Shown in pieces: positions 36,781-46,692 of a DNA stretch of 64,000 nt. Position numbers and translations under genes: made by a program. Origin of the DNA: Maritimibacter sp. REDSEA-S28_B5 (GTDB lineage: Bacteria > Pseudomonadota > Alphaproteobacteria > Rhodobacterales > Rhodobacteraceae); NCBI GenBank assembly GCA_001626765.1, contig LUOO01000040.1, positions 1-64,000 of the forward strand, given 5' to 3'. Below the pieces are notes generated by a model. The model saw only the letters and a program-made list of their open reading frames with translations. It searched no databases and was not told the DNA's origin. Numbering within the stretch: position 1 is the first letter of the stretch; each line of letters starts with the position of its first letter.

Positions 36781-37125
36781 TCACTTGCTCTCGGCCTTGA
36801 GCGCCCATGGTCCGGTTTCCTGCGACCAGTATTTCGCCTTGATCCCCGCGCCGATGAGCGCCTTCCACTGCTCACGGGCACGTTGGAGCGCCGTGGCGTC
36901 GTTCCCATCGAAAAGGATCATAGTGCGGTCCGAGGCGGTGACCTCTTCGGGCGTCACCTCGGCCCCGTCCACGCTTACCATACAGGTGGCCGCGTTCGCT
37001 GCCGCACCCGTGGTGAGCAGGATCGGCTGATCCGCCGCATGGGGCGCGGAGGCGAGGCCATGGGGCAGGAACCCCTGCCCCTCCCACAGCCGGTCGTCGA
37101 GCCACGTGAGACGCGGCTCGTCCCG
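36781..37125 (-). pseudogene. holC: DNA polymerase III subunit chi, 5'-truncated
   Basis: The C-terminal two thirds of HolC are readable: RLTWLDDRLWEGQGFLPHG, then PILLTT and MILFDGNDATALQRAREQWKAL, to the stop at 36781. The N-terminus, which should begin with a HYH-type strand, is absent, because the frame joins directly onto pepA sequence near 37123-37130. An ATG at 36981 would give only 66 residues. HolC links the clamp loader to SSB. Confidence 0.75.
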
Positions 37126-38557
37126 CCCCCCATCCCGTCGCCCCCTTGGGCGCGAGCGGCGTGGCGGATTTCAGATCGGCCACGCCCGCGATGTCGAGGT
37201 GAATCCAGGGCTGACCCTCCTTGATGAACCGCTGAAGGAATTGCGCCGCGGTGCTCGCCCCCGCCGGCCGTCCGCCCACATGCTTGAAATCCGCCTTGGT
37301 GCTTTCGAGCGCCTTGTCGTAGCCGGGACCGAGCGGCAGCCGCCAAGCACCCTCTTCCTCGGTCTCCGCGGCCTTGAGGAAGGTCTTGCAGAAGTCGTCG
37401 TCGTTCGAAAAGACGCCCGCGTTCTCGTGCCCCAGCGCGATGACGCAGGCCCCGGTGAGCGTGGCAAGGTCCACGATCCCGACCGGCTCGAAACGTTCCT
37501 GCGCATACCAGAGCACGTCGCAGAGCACCATGCGCCCCTCGGCGTCGGTGTTGATGATCTCGACCTTGTCGCCCTTCATCGTGGTGACGATGTCGCCCGG
37601 GCGCTGCGCCTTGCCGTCCGGCATGTTCTCGACCAGCCCGATGAGACCCACGACATTGGCCTGCGCCTTGCGCAGCGCCAACGTCTTCATGACCCCGGTC
37701 ACGACACCCGCACCGCCCATGTCCATGGTCATGTCCTCCATCCCCGCACCGGGCTTGAGGCTGATGCCGCCCGTGTCAAAGACGACGCCCTTGCCGACCA
37801 GCGCGAGAGGCTTTTCGTCTGTCTTGCCCCCCTTCCACTGCATCACGACGACCTTGGACGGGCTTTCCGACCCCTGCCCGACGCCCAGCAGCGCGCGCAT
37901 CCCGAGTTTTTCGAGATCGGCTTCCTCCAGCACCTCGACCTCCACTCCCAGATCGGTGAGCGCCTGCGCGCGGGCGGCGAACTCGGTGGTGGTCAGCACA
38001 TTGGCGGGTTCGTTGACGAGGTCGCGGGTCAGGAACACGCCCTGGGCCACGGCCAAGACCTCGTCCAGCTGCGGCGCGTATTGATCGGGAGCGTTCACCA
38101 TGAAGGTAAGCGCGGCCGGCTTCACCTCGCCCGCCTCGCCGGACTTGTGATCGACGAACGCGTAAGCGCGCAGCACCGCGCCCAGCGCCACCTGGTCGAG
38201 AAGCCGGGTCGATCCGCCCAGCACCGTCACCGTCTCGCCAGTGAGCGACGTGCCGATGGTGCCGCCGATCTTGCGGGCAAGCTCGGGCGTCATGCGCGGC
38301 GCGACTTTCACGACGTCGACCGCCTTGGCCTCCATCCCGCCGGGATAGGCGAGGCTGCCGGACTGGCCGGGCTTCAGTTTGTCGAAGGCCTCGCTCTCCA
38401 CGTAACGCGCCAGCGCCCCGCGCATCAGCCGGTTCACCCGCCGCGCGCCCTTGTCCATCTTGGCGCCGCCTTCCGACAGAACGACCACCCGGCCCTCGAG
38501 GCCACCGATGGCGTCGAGGTCGAGGGCGGTGAAGGTGGGTGTGATCGCGTCGGTCAT
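36872..38557 (-). CDS. pepA: Leucyl aminopeptidase, 3' end lost and reading into holC
   Basis: This M17 metallo-exopeptidase has active-site segments VGKGVVFDTGGISLKPGAGMEDM and NTDAEGRMVLCD. Genuine PepA sequence runs from ATG 38557 (GGAG 6 nt upstream) to KGATGWG at about 37131. The usual last dozen or so residues and stop are missing, and the frame continues out of frame through holC for about 85 residues to 36872. The catalytic core is complete, so activity may survive if the tail is tolerated. Frames extending to 38614 lack a ribosome-binding site. Confidence 0.8.
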   Translation of the reverse strand: MTDAITPTFTALDLDAIGGLEGRVVVLSEGGAKMDKGARRVNRLMRGALARYVESEAFDKLKPGQSGSLAYPGGMEAKAVDVVKVAPRMTPELARKIGGTIGTSLTGETVTVLGGSTRLLDQVALGAVLRAYAFVDHKSGEAGEVKPAALTFMVNAPDQYAPQLDEVLAVAQGVFLTRDLVNEPANVLTTTEFAARAQALTDLGVEVEVLEEADLEKLGMRALLGVGQGSESPSKVVVMQWKGGKTDEKPLALVGKGVVFDTGGISLKPGAGMEDMTMDMGGAGVVTGVMKTLALRKAQANVVGLIGLVENMPDGKAQRPGDIVTTMKGDKVEIINTDAEGRMVLCDVLWYAQERFEPVGIVDLATLTGACVIALGHENAGVFSNDDDFCKTFLKAAETEEEGAWRLPLGPGYDKALESTKADFKHVGGRPAGASTAAQFLQRFIKEGQPWIHLDIAGVADLKSATPLAPKGATGWGAGRAASHVARRPAVGGAGVPAPWPRLRAPCGGSADPAHHGCGSERGHLYGKRGRGRGDARRGHRLGPHYDPFRWERRHGAPTCP

Positions 38558-38891
38558 GGCTGCTCCTATGTTCGCGGGGCCACATGCCCCGGCGTTCGCG
38601 GCACAGGTAATCACCTTGGCCGGGGGCCCGCAACCACCGCCGCCGTGCGAAGCCGGGTTCGCGGATGGCCGAGTCGGTCCTTCCCTGCGTCGAGCGACGC
38701 CGTTCGGCCAGATATGGTGGAAAAGGTGCCATTGCCCACCGGATCATGGGAAACCGATCCCCAAAACCCGCCGATTTTGCCAGATTTCCCCTCGCATGAC
38801 CTCGAAATCCCGACTAATGTGCGGGCCAATGGGGGGAGGCGAAAGCCTTCCGAAACGGATCGACGAACAGATCGTAAGAACGGTGGGCGGC
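38558..38891. other. 334-bp divergent region between pepA and surA
   Basis: No gene is supported here. In E. coli lptF-lptG are divergent from pepA-holC and lptD precedes surA, so lpt genes would be expected in this gap, but none of their sequence is recognised. No convincing promoter was assigned. Confidence 0.45.
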
Positions 38892-40220
38892 ATGAACCAA
38901 CCTTTGGCACGCGGACGCAACCTTTTCTGCGCGACCCTTGGCGGCACGGCCAGGATGTCGGCGACAGAGGCATCGGCACGGGTGTCCGGCGCCGGTCTCT
39001 TCAGGGGTGCACTTCTTGCGCTGGCGCTGGCCGGACTGACGCTGACCCCGGCACCGGGCGTGGCACAAGGCCAGTTTTCGCCGGTGATCAAGGTCAACGA
39101 CGACATGATTACCGAGTTCGAGTTGAGCCAGCGCATGGCCTTTCTGCGGATTCTGGGCGCACCCGGCGACATCGGGGAACTGGCCCGGGAACAGCTCATC
39201 AGCGAAAAGCTGCAACTTGCGGAAGCAGACTTTCTCGACATCACGGTGAGCGACGAAGACCTGACCGAGGCGCTGGCGGAGTTTGCCGCGCGCGGCAACC
39301 TCGATCTCGAACAGATGACCGCCTTCTTGGCCCAGGCCGGAATCGCCTTTGAATCCTTCCGCGAGTTCGTGCGTGCCGGGCTTCTGTGGCGCGAAGTGGC
39401 GCGGTCCAAGTTCCTGGCCTCCGGTCAGACCATCACGGAAAGCGAGATCGACCGCGCCTATGCCGAGGCCGAGCCGCAGCCGGGTGTGAAGGTGCTGGTG
39501 ACGGAAATCGTCCTTCCCGCCTCGACGCCGGAAAGCGAACGTGCCTCGATGATGCGGGCGGACCGACTGGCCCAAATCACCGACCCGGTGGAATTCAGCC
39601 GCGCCGCGACGCGGTTCTCAATCGTGAACTCGCGCCTGACCAAGGGCGAACGCGATTGGATGGACATCTCGACCTTGCCGCCCGAGGCACAGGCGGTGCT
39701 GTCCAATGCCGCCGAGGGCCGGACCACGCGGCCCGTGATGCTGCCCGAGATCGGCGTCGCCGTATATTACGTGCGCGACCGCGAGACGATCACCTCGACC
39801 AAGGTGGGGACGCTGCTCGAATATGCCGCCTTCCTTATCCCGGGCGGACGCAGCGAGGCGACGCTGGCCGAAGCCGCCAGGATCCGCGAAGAGGTCGACA
39901 TCTGCGACGATCTCTATCCGATCGCGCGCGGCCTGCCCGCCGACCAGTTGATTCGCGAAGAGCTGCCCGAAGGATCGGTCCCCGCCGCCTATCGTAGCGA
40001 ACTCGCCAAACTCGATCCGGGCGAGGTGTCGACCGCGCTCACCTCCTCGTCGGGCAATGCGCTTGTGTTCCTGATGCTGTGCAACCGGCGCAATGCGGTG
40101 CCCGACAGCGTGAGCCGGGACCAGGTGGCCGATGGGTTGCGCAACCAGCGGATCGGTGCGCTGGCCAACGATCTGCTGGCCGACCTGCGCGCACAGGCCC
40201 GTGTCGAAGACCTCCGCTAG
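38892..40220 (+). CDS. surA: SurA-like periplasmic chaperone / peptidyl-prolyl isomerase
   Basis: This 442-residue exported protein has a signal peptide (FRGALLALALAGLTLTPAPG, cleavage near AQG). A SurA N-terminal chaperone domain follows (IKVNDDMITEFELSQRMAF), then a parvulin-like domain (EPQPGVKVLVTEIVLPAS..AATRFSIVNSRLTKGERDWMD). It probably assists outer-membrane protein folding. ATG 38955 is an alternative start giving a more compact signal peptide. It leads the surA-pdxA-rsmA operon. Confidence 0.83.
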   Translation: MNQPLARGRNLFCATLGGTARMSATEASARVSGAGLFRGALLALALAGLTLTPAPGVAQGQFSPVIKVNDDMITEFELSQRMAFLRILGAPGDIGELAREQLISEKLQLAEADFLDITVSDEDLTEALAEFAARGNLDLEQMTAFLAQAGIAFESFREFVRAGLLWREVARSKFLASGQTITESEIDRAYAEAEPQPGVKVLVTEIVLPASTPESERASMMRADRLAQITDPVEFSRAATRFSIVNSRLTKGERDWMDISTLPPEAQAVLSNAAEGRTTRPVMLPEIGVAVYYVRDRETITSTKVGTLLEYAAFLIPGGRSEATLAEAARIREEVDICDDLYPIARGLPADQLIREELPEGSVPAAYRSELAKLDPGEVSTALTSSSGNALVFLMLCNRRNAVPDSVSRDQVADGLRNQRIGALANDLLADLRAQARVEDLR

Positions 40221-40229
40221 GCATCGACC

Positions 40230-41207
40230 ATGACCGTAAAACCCATCGCGGTTTCGGTCGGGGAACCGGCCGGGATCGGACCTGAGGTCATTGCGCGCGG
40301 CTGGGAACGGCTCGGGCGCGACCTGCCCTTTTTCGTCATCGGCGATCCGCGGCACATCGACGGGCCGGTCGTGCCCATTTCCCACCCGCGGGAAGCCGAA
40401 CGGGCGCTGGGATCAGGCGTCCCGGTGCTGGCCCGCGATTTCGGCGGGCCGCGCGTGCCGGGCGAGGCGCAGGCGGCCCATGCGCCCCATGTGATCGCCG
40501 CGATCCGCGAGGCCGTGGCGCTGGTCATGGCCGGGGATGCCAGCGCGCTTACCACGGCGCCGATCAACAAGAAGGCATTGAAAGACGGGGCCGGGTTCAG
40601 CTTTCCGGGCCATACGGAATACCTCGCCCATCTGGCGGGCACGCCCGATGTGGTGATGATGCTCGCTTGCCCGGAATTGCGCGTGGTCCCGGCCACGATC
40701 CACATCCCCCTGTCAGAGGTCCCGGCCGCGCTGACCCGCGCAGGTCTGATGAAGACGATCCGCATAACCCATGCAGCCCTGCGCGCGCAGGGCTTTGCCA
40801 ACCCGCGCATCGCGATCGCGGGCCTCAATCCCCACGCGGGCGAAGGCGGCGCGATGGGACGCGAGGAGATCGAGATGATCGCCCCCCTCGTGGCCGATCT
40901 GCGCGCCGAAGGGCTGGCCATCGCCGGCCCCCTGCCCGCCGACACGATGTTCCACGCGCGCGCGCGGGACGGCTACGACGTGGCGATCTGCATGTATCAC
41001 GACCAGGCGCTGGTCCCGATCAAGACCATCGACTTCGCGGGCGGCGTGAACGTGACGCTGGGCCTGCCCTTCGTGCGCACCTCACCCGATCATGGCACGG
41101 CCTATGACATCGCAGGCACGGGTCGCGCCGATCCGACGAGCTTCATCGCCGCGCTGCGCATGGCACGGGACATGGCGGCGGGTCAGCGCCCGGGGAGCAG
41201 CGGATGA
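40230..41207 (+). CDS. pdxA: 4-hydroxythreonine-4-phosphate dehydrogenase
   Basis: The product acts in pyridoxal 5'-phosphate synthesis. The 325-residue protein has the family motifs [12 protein letters not shown] at the start, [41 protein letters not shown] and [11 protein letters not shown], with metal-binding His residues. It is 9 nt after surA and overlaps rsmA by 4 nt (ATGA), an order also known from E. coli. Confidence 0.96.
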   Translation: MTVKPIAVSVGEPAGIGPEVIARGWERLGRDLPFFVIGDPRHIDGPVVPISHPREAERALGSGVPVLARDFGGPRVPGEAQAAHAPHVIAAIREAVALVMAGDASALTTAPINKKALKDGAGFSFPGHTEYLAHLAGTPDVVMMLACPELRVVPATIHIPLSEVPAALTRAGLMKTIRITHAALRAQGFANPRIAIAGLNPHAGEGGAMGREEIEMIAPLVADLRAEGLAIAGPLPADTMFHARARDGYDVAICMYHDQALVPIKTIDFAGGVNVTLGLPFVRTSPDHGTAYDIAGTGRADPTSFIAALRMARDMAAGQRPGSSG

Positions 41208-42046
41208 CCGCGCTCGACGGGCTGCCGCCCCTGCGCGAGGTGATCGCGACCCATGACCTCAAGGCCAAGAAATCGCTCGGACAGAATTTCCTGCTCGACC
41301 TGAACCTCACGGCCAAGATCGCGCGCAAGGCCGGGGACCTCTCGGCCTGCGACGTGCTCGAGGTCGGCCCCGGCCCCGGCGGGCTGACCCGCGGGCTTCT
41401 GGCCGAGGGGGCGCGAAAGGTGCTGGCGGTCGAAAAGGACGCCCGCGCCATGGGTGCGTTGGCCGAGATTTCCGCGCATTACCCCGGACGGCTAGAGGTG
41501 GTGAACGCCGATGCGCTCGAGATCGACCCGCTCGTCCACCTGACGCCTCCGATCCGGATCGTGGCGAACCTGCCCTACAACGTCGGAACCGAGTTGCTCA
41601 CCCGCTGGCTCACGCCCAAGGTCTGGCCACCAGCGTGGGAGAGCCTGACGCTCATGTTCCAGCGCGAGGTGGCGAACCGTATCGTGGCCAAGCCGGGGTC
41701 CAAGACCTATGGTCGGCTCGCGATCCTGTCGCAATGGCGCACCGACGCCGAGATCGTCATGGAACTGCCGCCAGAGGCGTTCACGCCCCCTCCCAAGGTT
41801 CATTCGGCGGTGGTGCATCTGACCGCCCTGCCCGAGCCGCGCTATCCGGCGGACGCAGGCGTTCTGTCGCGGGTCACCGCCATGGCGTTCCAGCAGCGGC
41901 GCAAGATGTTGCGGGCATCGCTCAAGGGGCTGGGCGGCGACGTCGAGGGGCTTCTGGAAGAGGCCGGGATCAAGCCCACGGCGCGGGCCGAGGAAATCGG
42001 GCTCGAACACTTCTGCGCGCTCGCGCGGTTGGTGGCGGCGCGCTGA
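41204..42046 (+). CDS. rsmA: 16S rRNA (adenine(1518)-N6/adenine(1519)-N6)-dimethyltransferase
   Basis: The product dimethylates two adjacent adenines near the 16S 3' end. The 280-residue protein has [11 protein letters not shown], the SAM motif [16 protein letters not shown] and the catalytic [14 protein letters not shown], with the C-terminal helical domain complete. It is last in the surA-pdxA-rsmA operon. Confidence 0.96.
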   Translation: MTALDGLPPLREVIATHDLKAKKSLGQNFLLDLNLTAKIARKAGDLSACDVLEVGPGPGGLTRGLLAEGARKVLAVEKDARAMGALAEISAHYPGRLEVVNADALEIDPLVHLTPPIRIVANLPYNVGTELLTRWLTPKVWPPAWESLTLMFQREVANRIVAKPGSKTYGRLAILSQWRTDAEIVMELPPEAFTPPPKVHSAVVHLTALPEPRYPADAGVLSRVTAMAFQQRRKMLRASLKGLGGDVEGLLEEAGIKPTARAEEIGLEHFCALARLVAAR

Positions 42047-42061
42047 GATGAGTGGTTTCGA

Positions 42062-42141
42062 CTTTCGGCTGCGCCGAAAGCCGACCAACTGGGAGGGCTC
42101 TGCCCTCCCAGACCCTCCCGGGATATTTATGAACCAGAGAA
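42062..42141 (+). repeat. Intergenic element copy 2 (two hairpins plus GATATTTATGAACCAGAGA)
   Basis: A hairpin CTTTCGGC/GCCGAAAG (42062-42080) and a perfect 10-bp stem CTGGGAGGGC/GCCCTCCCAG are followed by CCTCCCGGGATATTTATGA and the rest of the shared motif (42123-42141). The 19-bp match to 1686-1704 is exact. It lies between convergent rsmA and anmK and probably serves as a terminator. Confidence 0.65.
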
Positions 42142-42142
42142 G

Positions 42143-43243
42143 CTAGGGACGCGGTTGGCTAAGGATGCCGCCGCCGACGTTGGCCGAAACACCTGTGGTG
42201 GTCGGGCAGGACGTGGGCAGGCCGCGGACAACGCGCACGGCGAGGAAGGCGAAGGCCTGGGCTTCGAGCATGTCGCCATCAAGACCAACATCCTCGACCG
42301 GGGCGACGGGACAATCCAGATGCGCCGCGAGGGCGGCCATGAGCGTGCGGTTCCGGCGGCCGCCACCACAGACGAGAAGCCGCGCAGGCGGGCTTGGGCA
42401 ATGCTCCATACCGCGCGCGACGGCAGCGGCGGCGCAGGCGGTGAGCGTCGCCGCCGCGTCCACGTCGGTGAGCGGCGCGACCGCCTCCAGCAGTCCGTCA
42501 AAAGCGTCGCGGTCGAGGGATTTCGGCGGCATCCGGAGAAAATAGGGATGTTCGAGAAAGGCCGCGACGATGCCTGCGTCCGCCTTTCCCCGGGCCGCGA
42601 GCGAGCCGTTTTCGTCATGCGACTGACGGCGGCGGCGTTGCAGAAGGTCATTGATGGGCGCGTTCGCCGGACCGGTGTCGAAGGCGAGAATCGCCCGCTC
42701 GTCTTCGGGCCGCTCGTATGACGGATCGACCCAGGTGATGTTGCCCACGCCGCCCAGGTTGAGAAAGGCGAGCGGTTCGCGGGCGCCGATGAACTTGGCG
42801 AGCGCAAAGTGATAGAAGGGTGCGAGCGGCGCGCCCTCGCCCCCAAGGGCCACGTCCGTCGAACGGAAGTCCCAGACCACCGTCAGGTTCAGAGCATCGG
42901 CAAGCGCCTGACCGTCGCCAGCCTGGTGCGTGCCGCGACCGCGCGGGTCATGGGCAAGCGTCTGGCCGTGGAAGCCGACGAGATCGACGTTCCGGAAGCG
43001 GCCCAGCAGATCGCGGTGAGCGGCGAGCGTGACATCCGCCGCATCCGCGACGCCCTCCTCGCCCGGCCAGCGCCCGAGGGCCGCCCGCAAGGTCGCGGCT
43101 TCGTTGTCGGAATAGGCCTGATAGGCGCTGTCGCCGAAGGCAAAGATCCGGTAGCCGTCGGTCTCGACCATCGCCGCATCGACGCCGTCGAGCGACGTGC
43201 CGGACATCGCCCCCAGTGCCCAGATCGGACCCTTTGTCTTCAT
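42143..43243 (-). CDS. anmK: Anhydro-N-acetylmuramic acid kinase
   Basis: The product phosphorylates 1,6-anhydro-MurNAc during cell-wall recycling. The 366-residue ASKHA-fold protein has [19 protein letters not shown] at the start, [12 protein letters not shown] and [13 protein letters not shown]. The frame extends to 43312, but ATG 43243 has GAGGGAAAG before it and gives the family start. It is divergent from tyrS. Confidence 0.94.
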   Translation of the reverse strand: MKTKGPIWALGAMSGTSLDGVDAAMVETDGYRIFAFGDSAYQAYSDNEAATLRAALGRWPGEEGVADAADVTLAAHRDLLGRFRNVDLVGFHGQTLAHDPRGRGTHQAGDGQALADALNLTVVWDFRSTDVALGGEGAPLAPFYHFALAKFIGAREPLAFLNLGGVGNITWVDPSYERPEDERAILAFDTGPANAPINDLLQRRRRQSHDENGSLAARGKADAGIVAAFLEHPYFLRMPPKSLDRDAFDGLLEAVAPLTDVDAAATLTACAAAAVARGMEHCPSPPARLLVCGGGRRNRTLMAALAAHLDCPVAPVEDVGLDGDMLEAQAFAFLAVRVVRGLPTSCPTTTGVSANVGGGILSQPRP

Positions 43244-43263
43244 GGCTTTCCCTCTGCCCTTGC

Positions 43264-43281
43264 GGGCTTTATAGAAAGCCC
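43264..43281. promoter_or_regulatory. Inverted repeat between anmK and tyrS
   Basis: GGGCTTT-ATAG-AAAGCCC is a perfect 7-bp-arm repeat in the 67-bp divergent promoter region. It may be an operator or a short hairpin in the tyrS leader. Confidence 0.4.
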
Positions 43282-43310
43282 TCGAACGCCAGACAATGGA
43301 TGGAAAGACC

Positions 43311-44594
43311 ATGACCTACCACCCGAAATCGGACTTCATGCGCGTGATGATCGAGCGCGGCTATCTGGCCGACTGCACCGATTATCAGGCGCTCGACGAG
43401 GCTTTGGTGAACGGGGTGGTGACCGCCTATATCGGCTATGACGCGACCGCCAAGTCGCTGCACGTGGGCCATCTGCTCAACATCATGATGCTGCGCTGGC
43501 TGCAAAAGACTGGGCACAAGCCGATCACCCTGATGGGCGGCGGAACGACCAAGGTGGGCGACCCGAGCTTCCGGTCGGACGAGCGGCCCCTGCTGGGTCC
43601 GGAGCAGATCGACGCGAATATTGCCGGGATGAAGCAGGTCTTTGCGAAGTATCTGTCGTATGGTGAGGGCCACATGCCCTCAAGTAGCGAAGCGGTAGGG
43701 CAAAATAATGCCGCGCTCATGCTCAACAACGCCGAATGGCTCGACGGGCTCAATTACCTCGAGTTCCTGCGCGACATCGGGCGGCACTTCAGCGTGAACC
43801 GGATGCTGTCCTTTGAGTCCGTGAAATCGCGCCTCGACCGCGAGCAGTCGCTGTCGTTTCTCGAATTCAACTACATGATTTTGCAGGCCTATGACTTCCT
43901 CGAACTGAACCGCCGCTACGGCTGCGTGCTGCAGATGGGCGGGTCGGACCAGTGGGGCAACATCGTCAACGGGATCGACCTCACGCGCCGGGTGCTGGAC
44001 CATGAGATCTATGGGCTGACGTCACCGCTGCTCACGACCTCGGACGGCAAGAAGATGGGCAAATCGCAAGGCGGGGCCATGTGGCTTAACGCCGACATGC
44101 TGTCGCCGTACGAGTTCTGGCAGTTCTGGCGCAACACCACCGACGCGGACGTGGGACGGTTCCTCAAGCTCTATACCGAGCTGCCCATCGAAGAATGCGA
44201 GCGGCTTGCGGCTCTGCCGGGTCACCAGATCAACGATGCCAAGATCGTGCTGGCCAACGAGGTGACGACGCTGTGCCACGGGGCCGAGGCGGCCAAGACG
44301 GCGGAGGCCACCGCGCGCGAAGTGTTCGAGAAGGGCGGTGTCGGGGACGATTTGCCGACGCTCGTCGTGACGGCGGAGGAAGTGGGCGACGGGATTTCCA
44401 TCGTGCAGCTGATCACGCGGTCGGGGCTTGCCGCTACGGGCAAGGAGGCCAAGCGCCTCATCGCCGACAAGGGTGCCAAGCTGAACGACGCCGATGTGAC
44501 CGACGGTGGACTGATGATCACGCAGGCGGATCTGGCTGCGCCGATCAAGCTGTCGGCGGGCAAGAAGCGTCACGCGCTGGTTACTCTGGGCTAA
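43311..44594 (+). CDS. tyrS: Tyrosyl-tRNA synthetase
   Basis: This 427-residue class I synthetase has the HIGH-type motif HVGHLL, the KMSKS-type motif KMGKSQGG and a C-terminal S4 RNA-binding domain ([16 protein letters not shown]). ATG 43311 gives the usual [10 protein letters not shown] start; ATG 43296 upstream is in frame but less likely. A short unusual segment, [12 protein letters not shown] (43671-43706), lies where relatives have a tight loop, and its codons are AT-richer than the flanks. Confidence 0.95.
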   Translation: MTYHPKSDFMRVMIERGYLADCTDYQALDEALVNGVVTAYIGYDATAKSLHVGHLLNIMMLRWLQKTGHKPITLMGGGTTKVGDPSFRSDERPLLGPEQIDANIAGMKQVFAKYLSYGEGHMPSSSEAVGQNNAALMLNNAEWLDGLNYLEFLRDIGRHFSVNRMLSFESVKSRLDREQSLSFLEFNYMILQAYDFLELNRRYGCVLQMGGSDQWGNIVNGIDLTRRVLDHEIYGLTSPLLTTSDGKKMGKSQGGAMWLNADMLSPYEFWQFWRNTTDADVGRFLKLYTELPIEECERLAALPGHQINDAKIVLANEVTTLCHGAEAAKTAEATAREVFEKGGVGDDLPTLVVTAEEVGDGISIVQLITRSGLAATGKEAKRLIADKGAKLNDADVTDGGLMITQADLAAPIKLSAGKKRHALVTLG

Positions 44595-44648
44595 GGGAAT
44601 GGGACGCGTGGCATTGGTCCGGCGCGCCCTTCCCCCGGTCTGAACGCG

Positions 44649-45833
44649 ATGGCGAAACCGCACCATTATCGCACGATCATCCTTGGCGCAGGCGCGGCGG
44701 GGCTTCTCTGTGCCGCCCATGCCGGGGGCGATACGCTGGTCATCGACCATGCCGCGAAGCCCGCCGAGAAGGTGCGGATTTCCGGTGGCGGCCGGTGCAA
44801 CTTCACGAACCTGGACGTGACGCCGTTCAATTTCCTGAGCCAGAACAGGCATTTCCACAAGTCCGCCCTTGCGCGCTACACGCAATGGGATTTCATCGAC
44901 CTTGTCGCGAAACACGGCATCGCCTACCACGAGAAAACGCTGGGGCAGCTGTTTTGCGACGACAAATCCACGCAGATCGTAAGCCTGCTAACGACTGAGG
45001 CCGCGAAAGCCGGGGCGCAGGTGCTCTTGGACACCCAGATCACCGGCGTGACTCATGCAGACAACCGCTTCACCGTGAGCACCTCGCGCGGTGCCTATAC
45101 CTGTGACAACCTCGTCCTCGCGACGGGCGGCAAGTCGATCCCCAAGATGGGGGCGACGGGGCTTGCCTATGACCTCGCAAGCCAGTTCGGACACGACATC
45201 GTCGAGACGCGACCCGCGCTCGTGCCCTTTACCTTCGGTGACCGGTTCGCGTCGATCTCGGGCACGGCGGCGCGCGCGACGGTGTCCAAAGACGACGCAT
45301 CCTTTCCCGAGTCAGTGCTCTTTACCCATCGCGGCATGTCCGGACCCGCGATCCTGCAAATCTCGTCCTACTGGCGAGAGGGCGAGGCGGTGCATGTGGA
45401 CCTGATCCCCGACACCGACCTCTACGGGATCCTGCGCGACCAACGGCAGCGCGAGGGGCGGCGGGCGCTGACCACCGAACTCTCGCGCCACCTGCCCGCC
45501 CGGCTCGTCGATCACCTTGCGCCCGAACTCCACCTCACCGGCAACCTTGCCGACCAATCCGACGAGAGGCTCAAGGCGCTCGACGCGGCGCTGCGCGACT
45601 GGGTGCTCACCCCCACGGGGTCCGAAGGCTACCGCACCGCCGAGGTCACGCTGGGCGGCATTTCTACCGAGGGTCTGTCGTCCAAGACCATGATGTCCAA
45701 GCACATGCCCGGCCTTTTCGTCATCGGAGAGGCGGTCGATGTGACCGGCTGGCTGGGCGGCTACAACTTCCAGTGGGCGTGGTCGTCGGCCCATGCCGCC
45801 GGAACCGCCATCGCACGCGGTTTGGCGCTTTAA
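44649..45833 (+). CDS. NAD(P)/FAD-dependent oxidoreductase (BaiN/YhiN, HI0933-like)
   Basis: This 394-residue flavoprotein has the FAD Rossmann start TIILGAGAAGLLCAAHAG, the family motif VRISGGGRCNFTN, LVLATGGKSIPKMGATG and the C-terminal VTGWLGGYNFQWAWSSAHAAG. The physiological substrate is unknown; a few relatives act as bile-acid reductases. Confidence 0.87.
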   Translation: MAKPHHYRTIILGAGAAGLLCAAHAGGDTLVIDHAAKPAEKVRISGGGRCNFTNLDVTPFNFLSQNRHFHKSALARYTQWDFIDLVAKHGIAYHEKTLGQLFCDDKSTQIVSLLTTEAAKAGAQVLLDTQITGVTHADNRFTVSTSRGAYTCDNLVLATGGKSIPKMGATGLAYDLASQFGHDIVETRPALVPFTFGDRFASISGTAARATVSKDDASFPESVLFTHRGMSGPAILQISSYWREGEAVHVDLIPDTDLYGILRDQRQREGRRALTTELSRHLPARLVDHLAPELHLTGNLADQSDERLKALDAALRDWVLTPTGSEGYRTAEVTLGGISTEGLSSKTMMSKHMPGLFVIGEAVDVTGWLGGYNFQWAWSSAHAAGTAIARGLAL

Positions 45834-45879
45834 CCGACCGGCACGCACCGCTAGGCTGACCCCAACAACAGGAGCGCCC

Positions 45880-46683
45880 ATGAAAATCGCGAGCTTCAAC
45901 ATCAACGGGGTCAAGGCCCGCCTGCCCGCCGTGACCGACTGGCTGAAAGAGGCTGAGCCCGATGTGGTGATATTTCAGGAGATCAAGTCGGTCGATGAAA
46001 ATTTCCCGCGCGAGGCCTTCGAGGAACTTGGCTACAACGTCGAAACCCATGGGCAGAAGTCCTTCAACGGCGTCGCGATCCTTTCCAAGCGCCCGCTCGA
46101 GGATGTGACGCGCGGGCTTGCGGGGGCGACAGGCACCGGGCGCGACGGCGAGGATGACGAACAGGCGCGCTACATCGAGGCGACCGTGATGGGCGATAGC
46201 CATTCGGTGCGGATCTGCGGACTTTATCTGCCCAACGGCAACCCCGTGGGCGACGAGAAATTCGCCTATAAACTCCGTTGGATGGAGCGGCTCGAGGCGC
46301 GGGCGAAGGAGCTTCTGGCGCTTGAACAACCGTTTCTCATGGCCGGCGATTACAATATCATCCCGCAGGGGATCGACGCGCTGCATCCGGAAAACTGGCG
46401 CGAGGATGCGCTGTTTCAGCCCGAAAGCCGGGGCGCCTTCTGGAAGCTCTGCAACCTGGGATTGACCGATGCCTTCCGTGCGCGCAATCAGGCCGCCGAG
46501 CAGTTCACCTTCTGGGATTTCCAACGCGGCGCCTGGCAGCGCAACGACGGCATCCGCATCGACCATTTCCTGCTGTCGCCGCAATGCGCCGACCTGCTCA
46601 TCGACTGCCAGATCGACAAAGAGGTTCGGGGGCGTGACAAACCATCGGACCACGTGCCGATCTGGGTGGAACTCGCCGCGTAA
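45880..46683 (+). CDS. xthA: Exodeoxyribonuclease III
   Basis: This 267-residue AP endonuclease / 3'-5' exonuclease has MKIASFNINGVKARLPAV (metal-binding Asn), FQEIKS (Glu), GLYLPNGNP (Tyr), MAGDYNIIP (Asp/Asn) and KPSDHVPIWVEL (His). ATG 45880 has GGAG just upstream. It acts in base-excision repair and is followed by a nucleoside hydrolase gene 9 nt on. Confidence 0.95.
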   Translation: MKIASFNINGVKARLPAVTDWLKEAEPDVVIFQEIKSVDENFPREAFEELGYNVETHGQKSFNGVAILSKRPLEDVTRGLAGATGTGRDGEDDEQARYIEATVMGDSHSVRICGLYLPNGNPVGDEKFAYKLRWMERLEARAKELLALEQPFLMAGDYNIIPQGIDALHPENWREDALFQPESRGAFWKLCNLGLTDAFRARNQAAEQFTFWDFQRGAWQRNDGIRIDHFLLSPQCADLLIDCQIDKEVRGRDKPSDHVPIWVELAA

Positions 46684-46692
46684 GAGGCTCGA

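Noticed and set aside
37106-39352. 748-residue plus-strand frame antisense to pepA
   Set aside because: Composition is Arg/His/Pro-rich as in shadow frames, and pepA on the other strand is clearly real.
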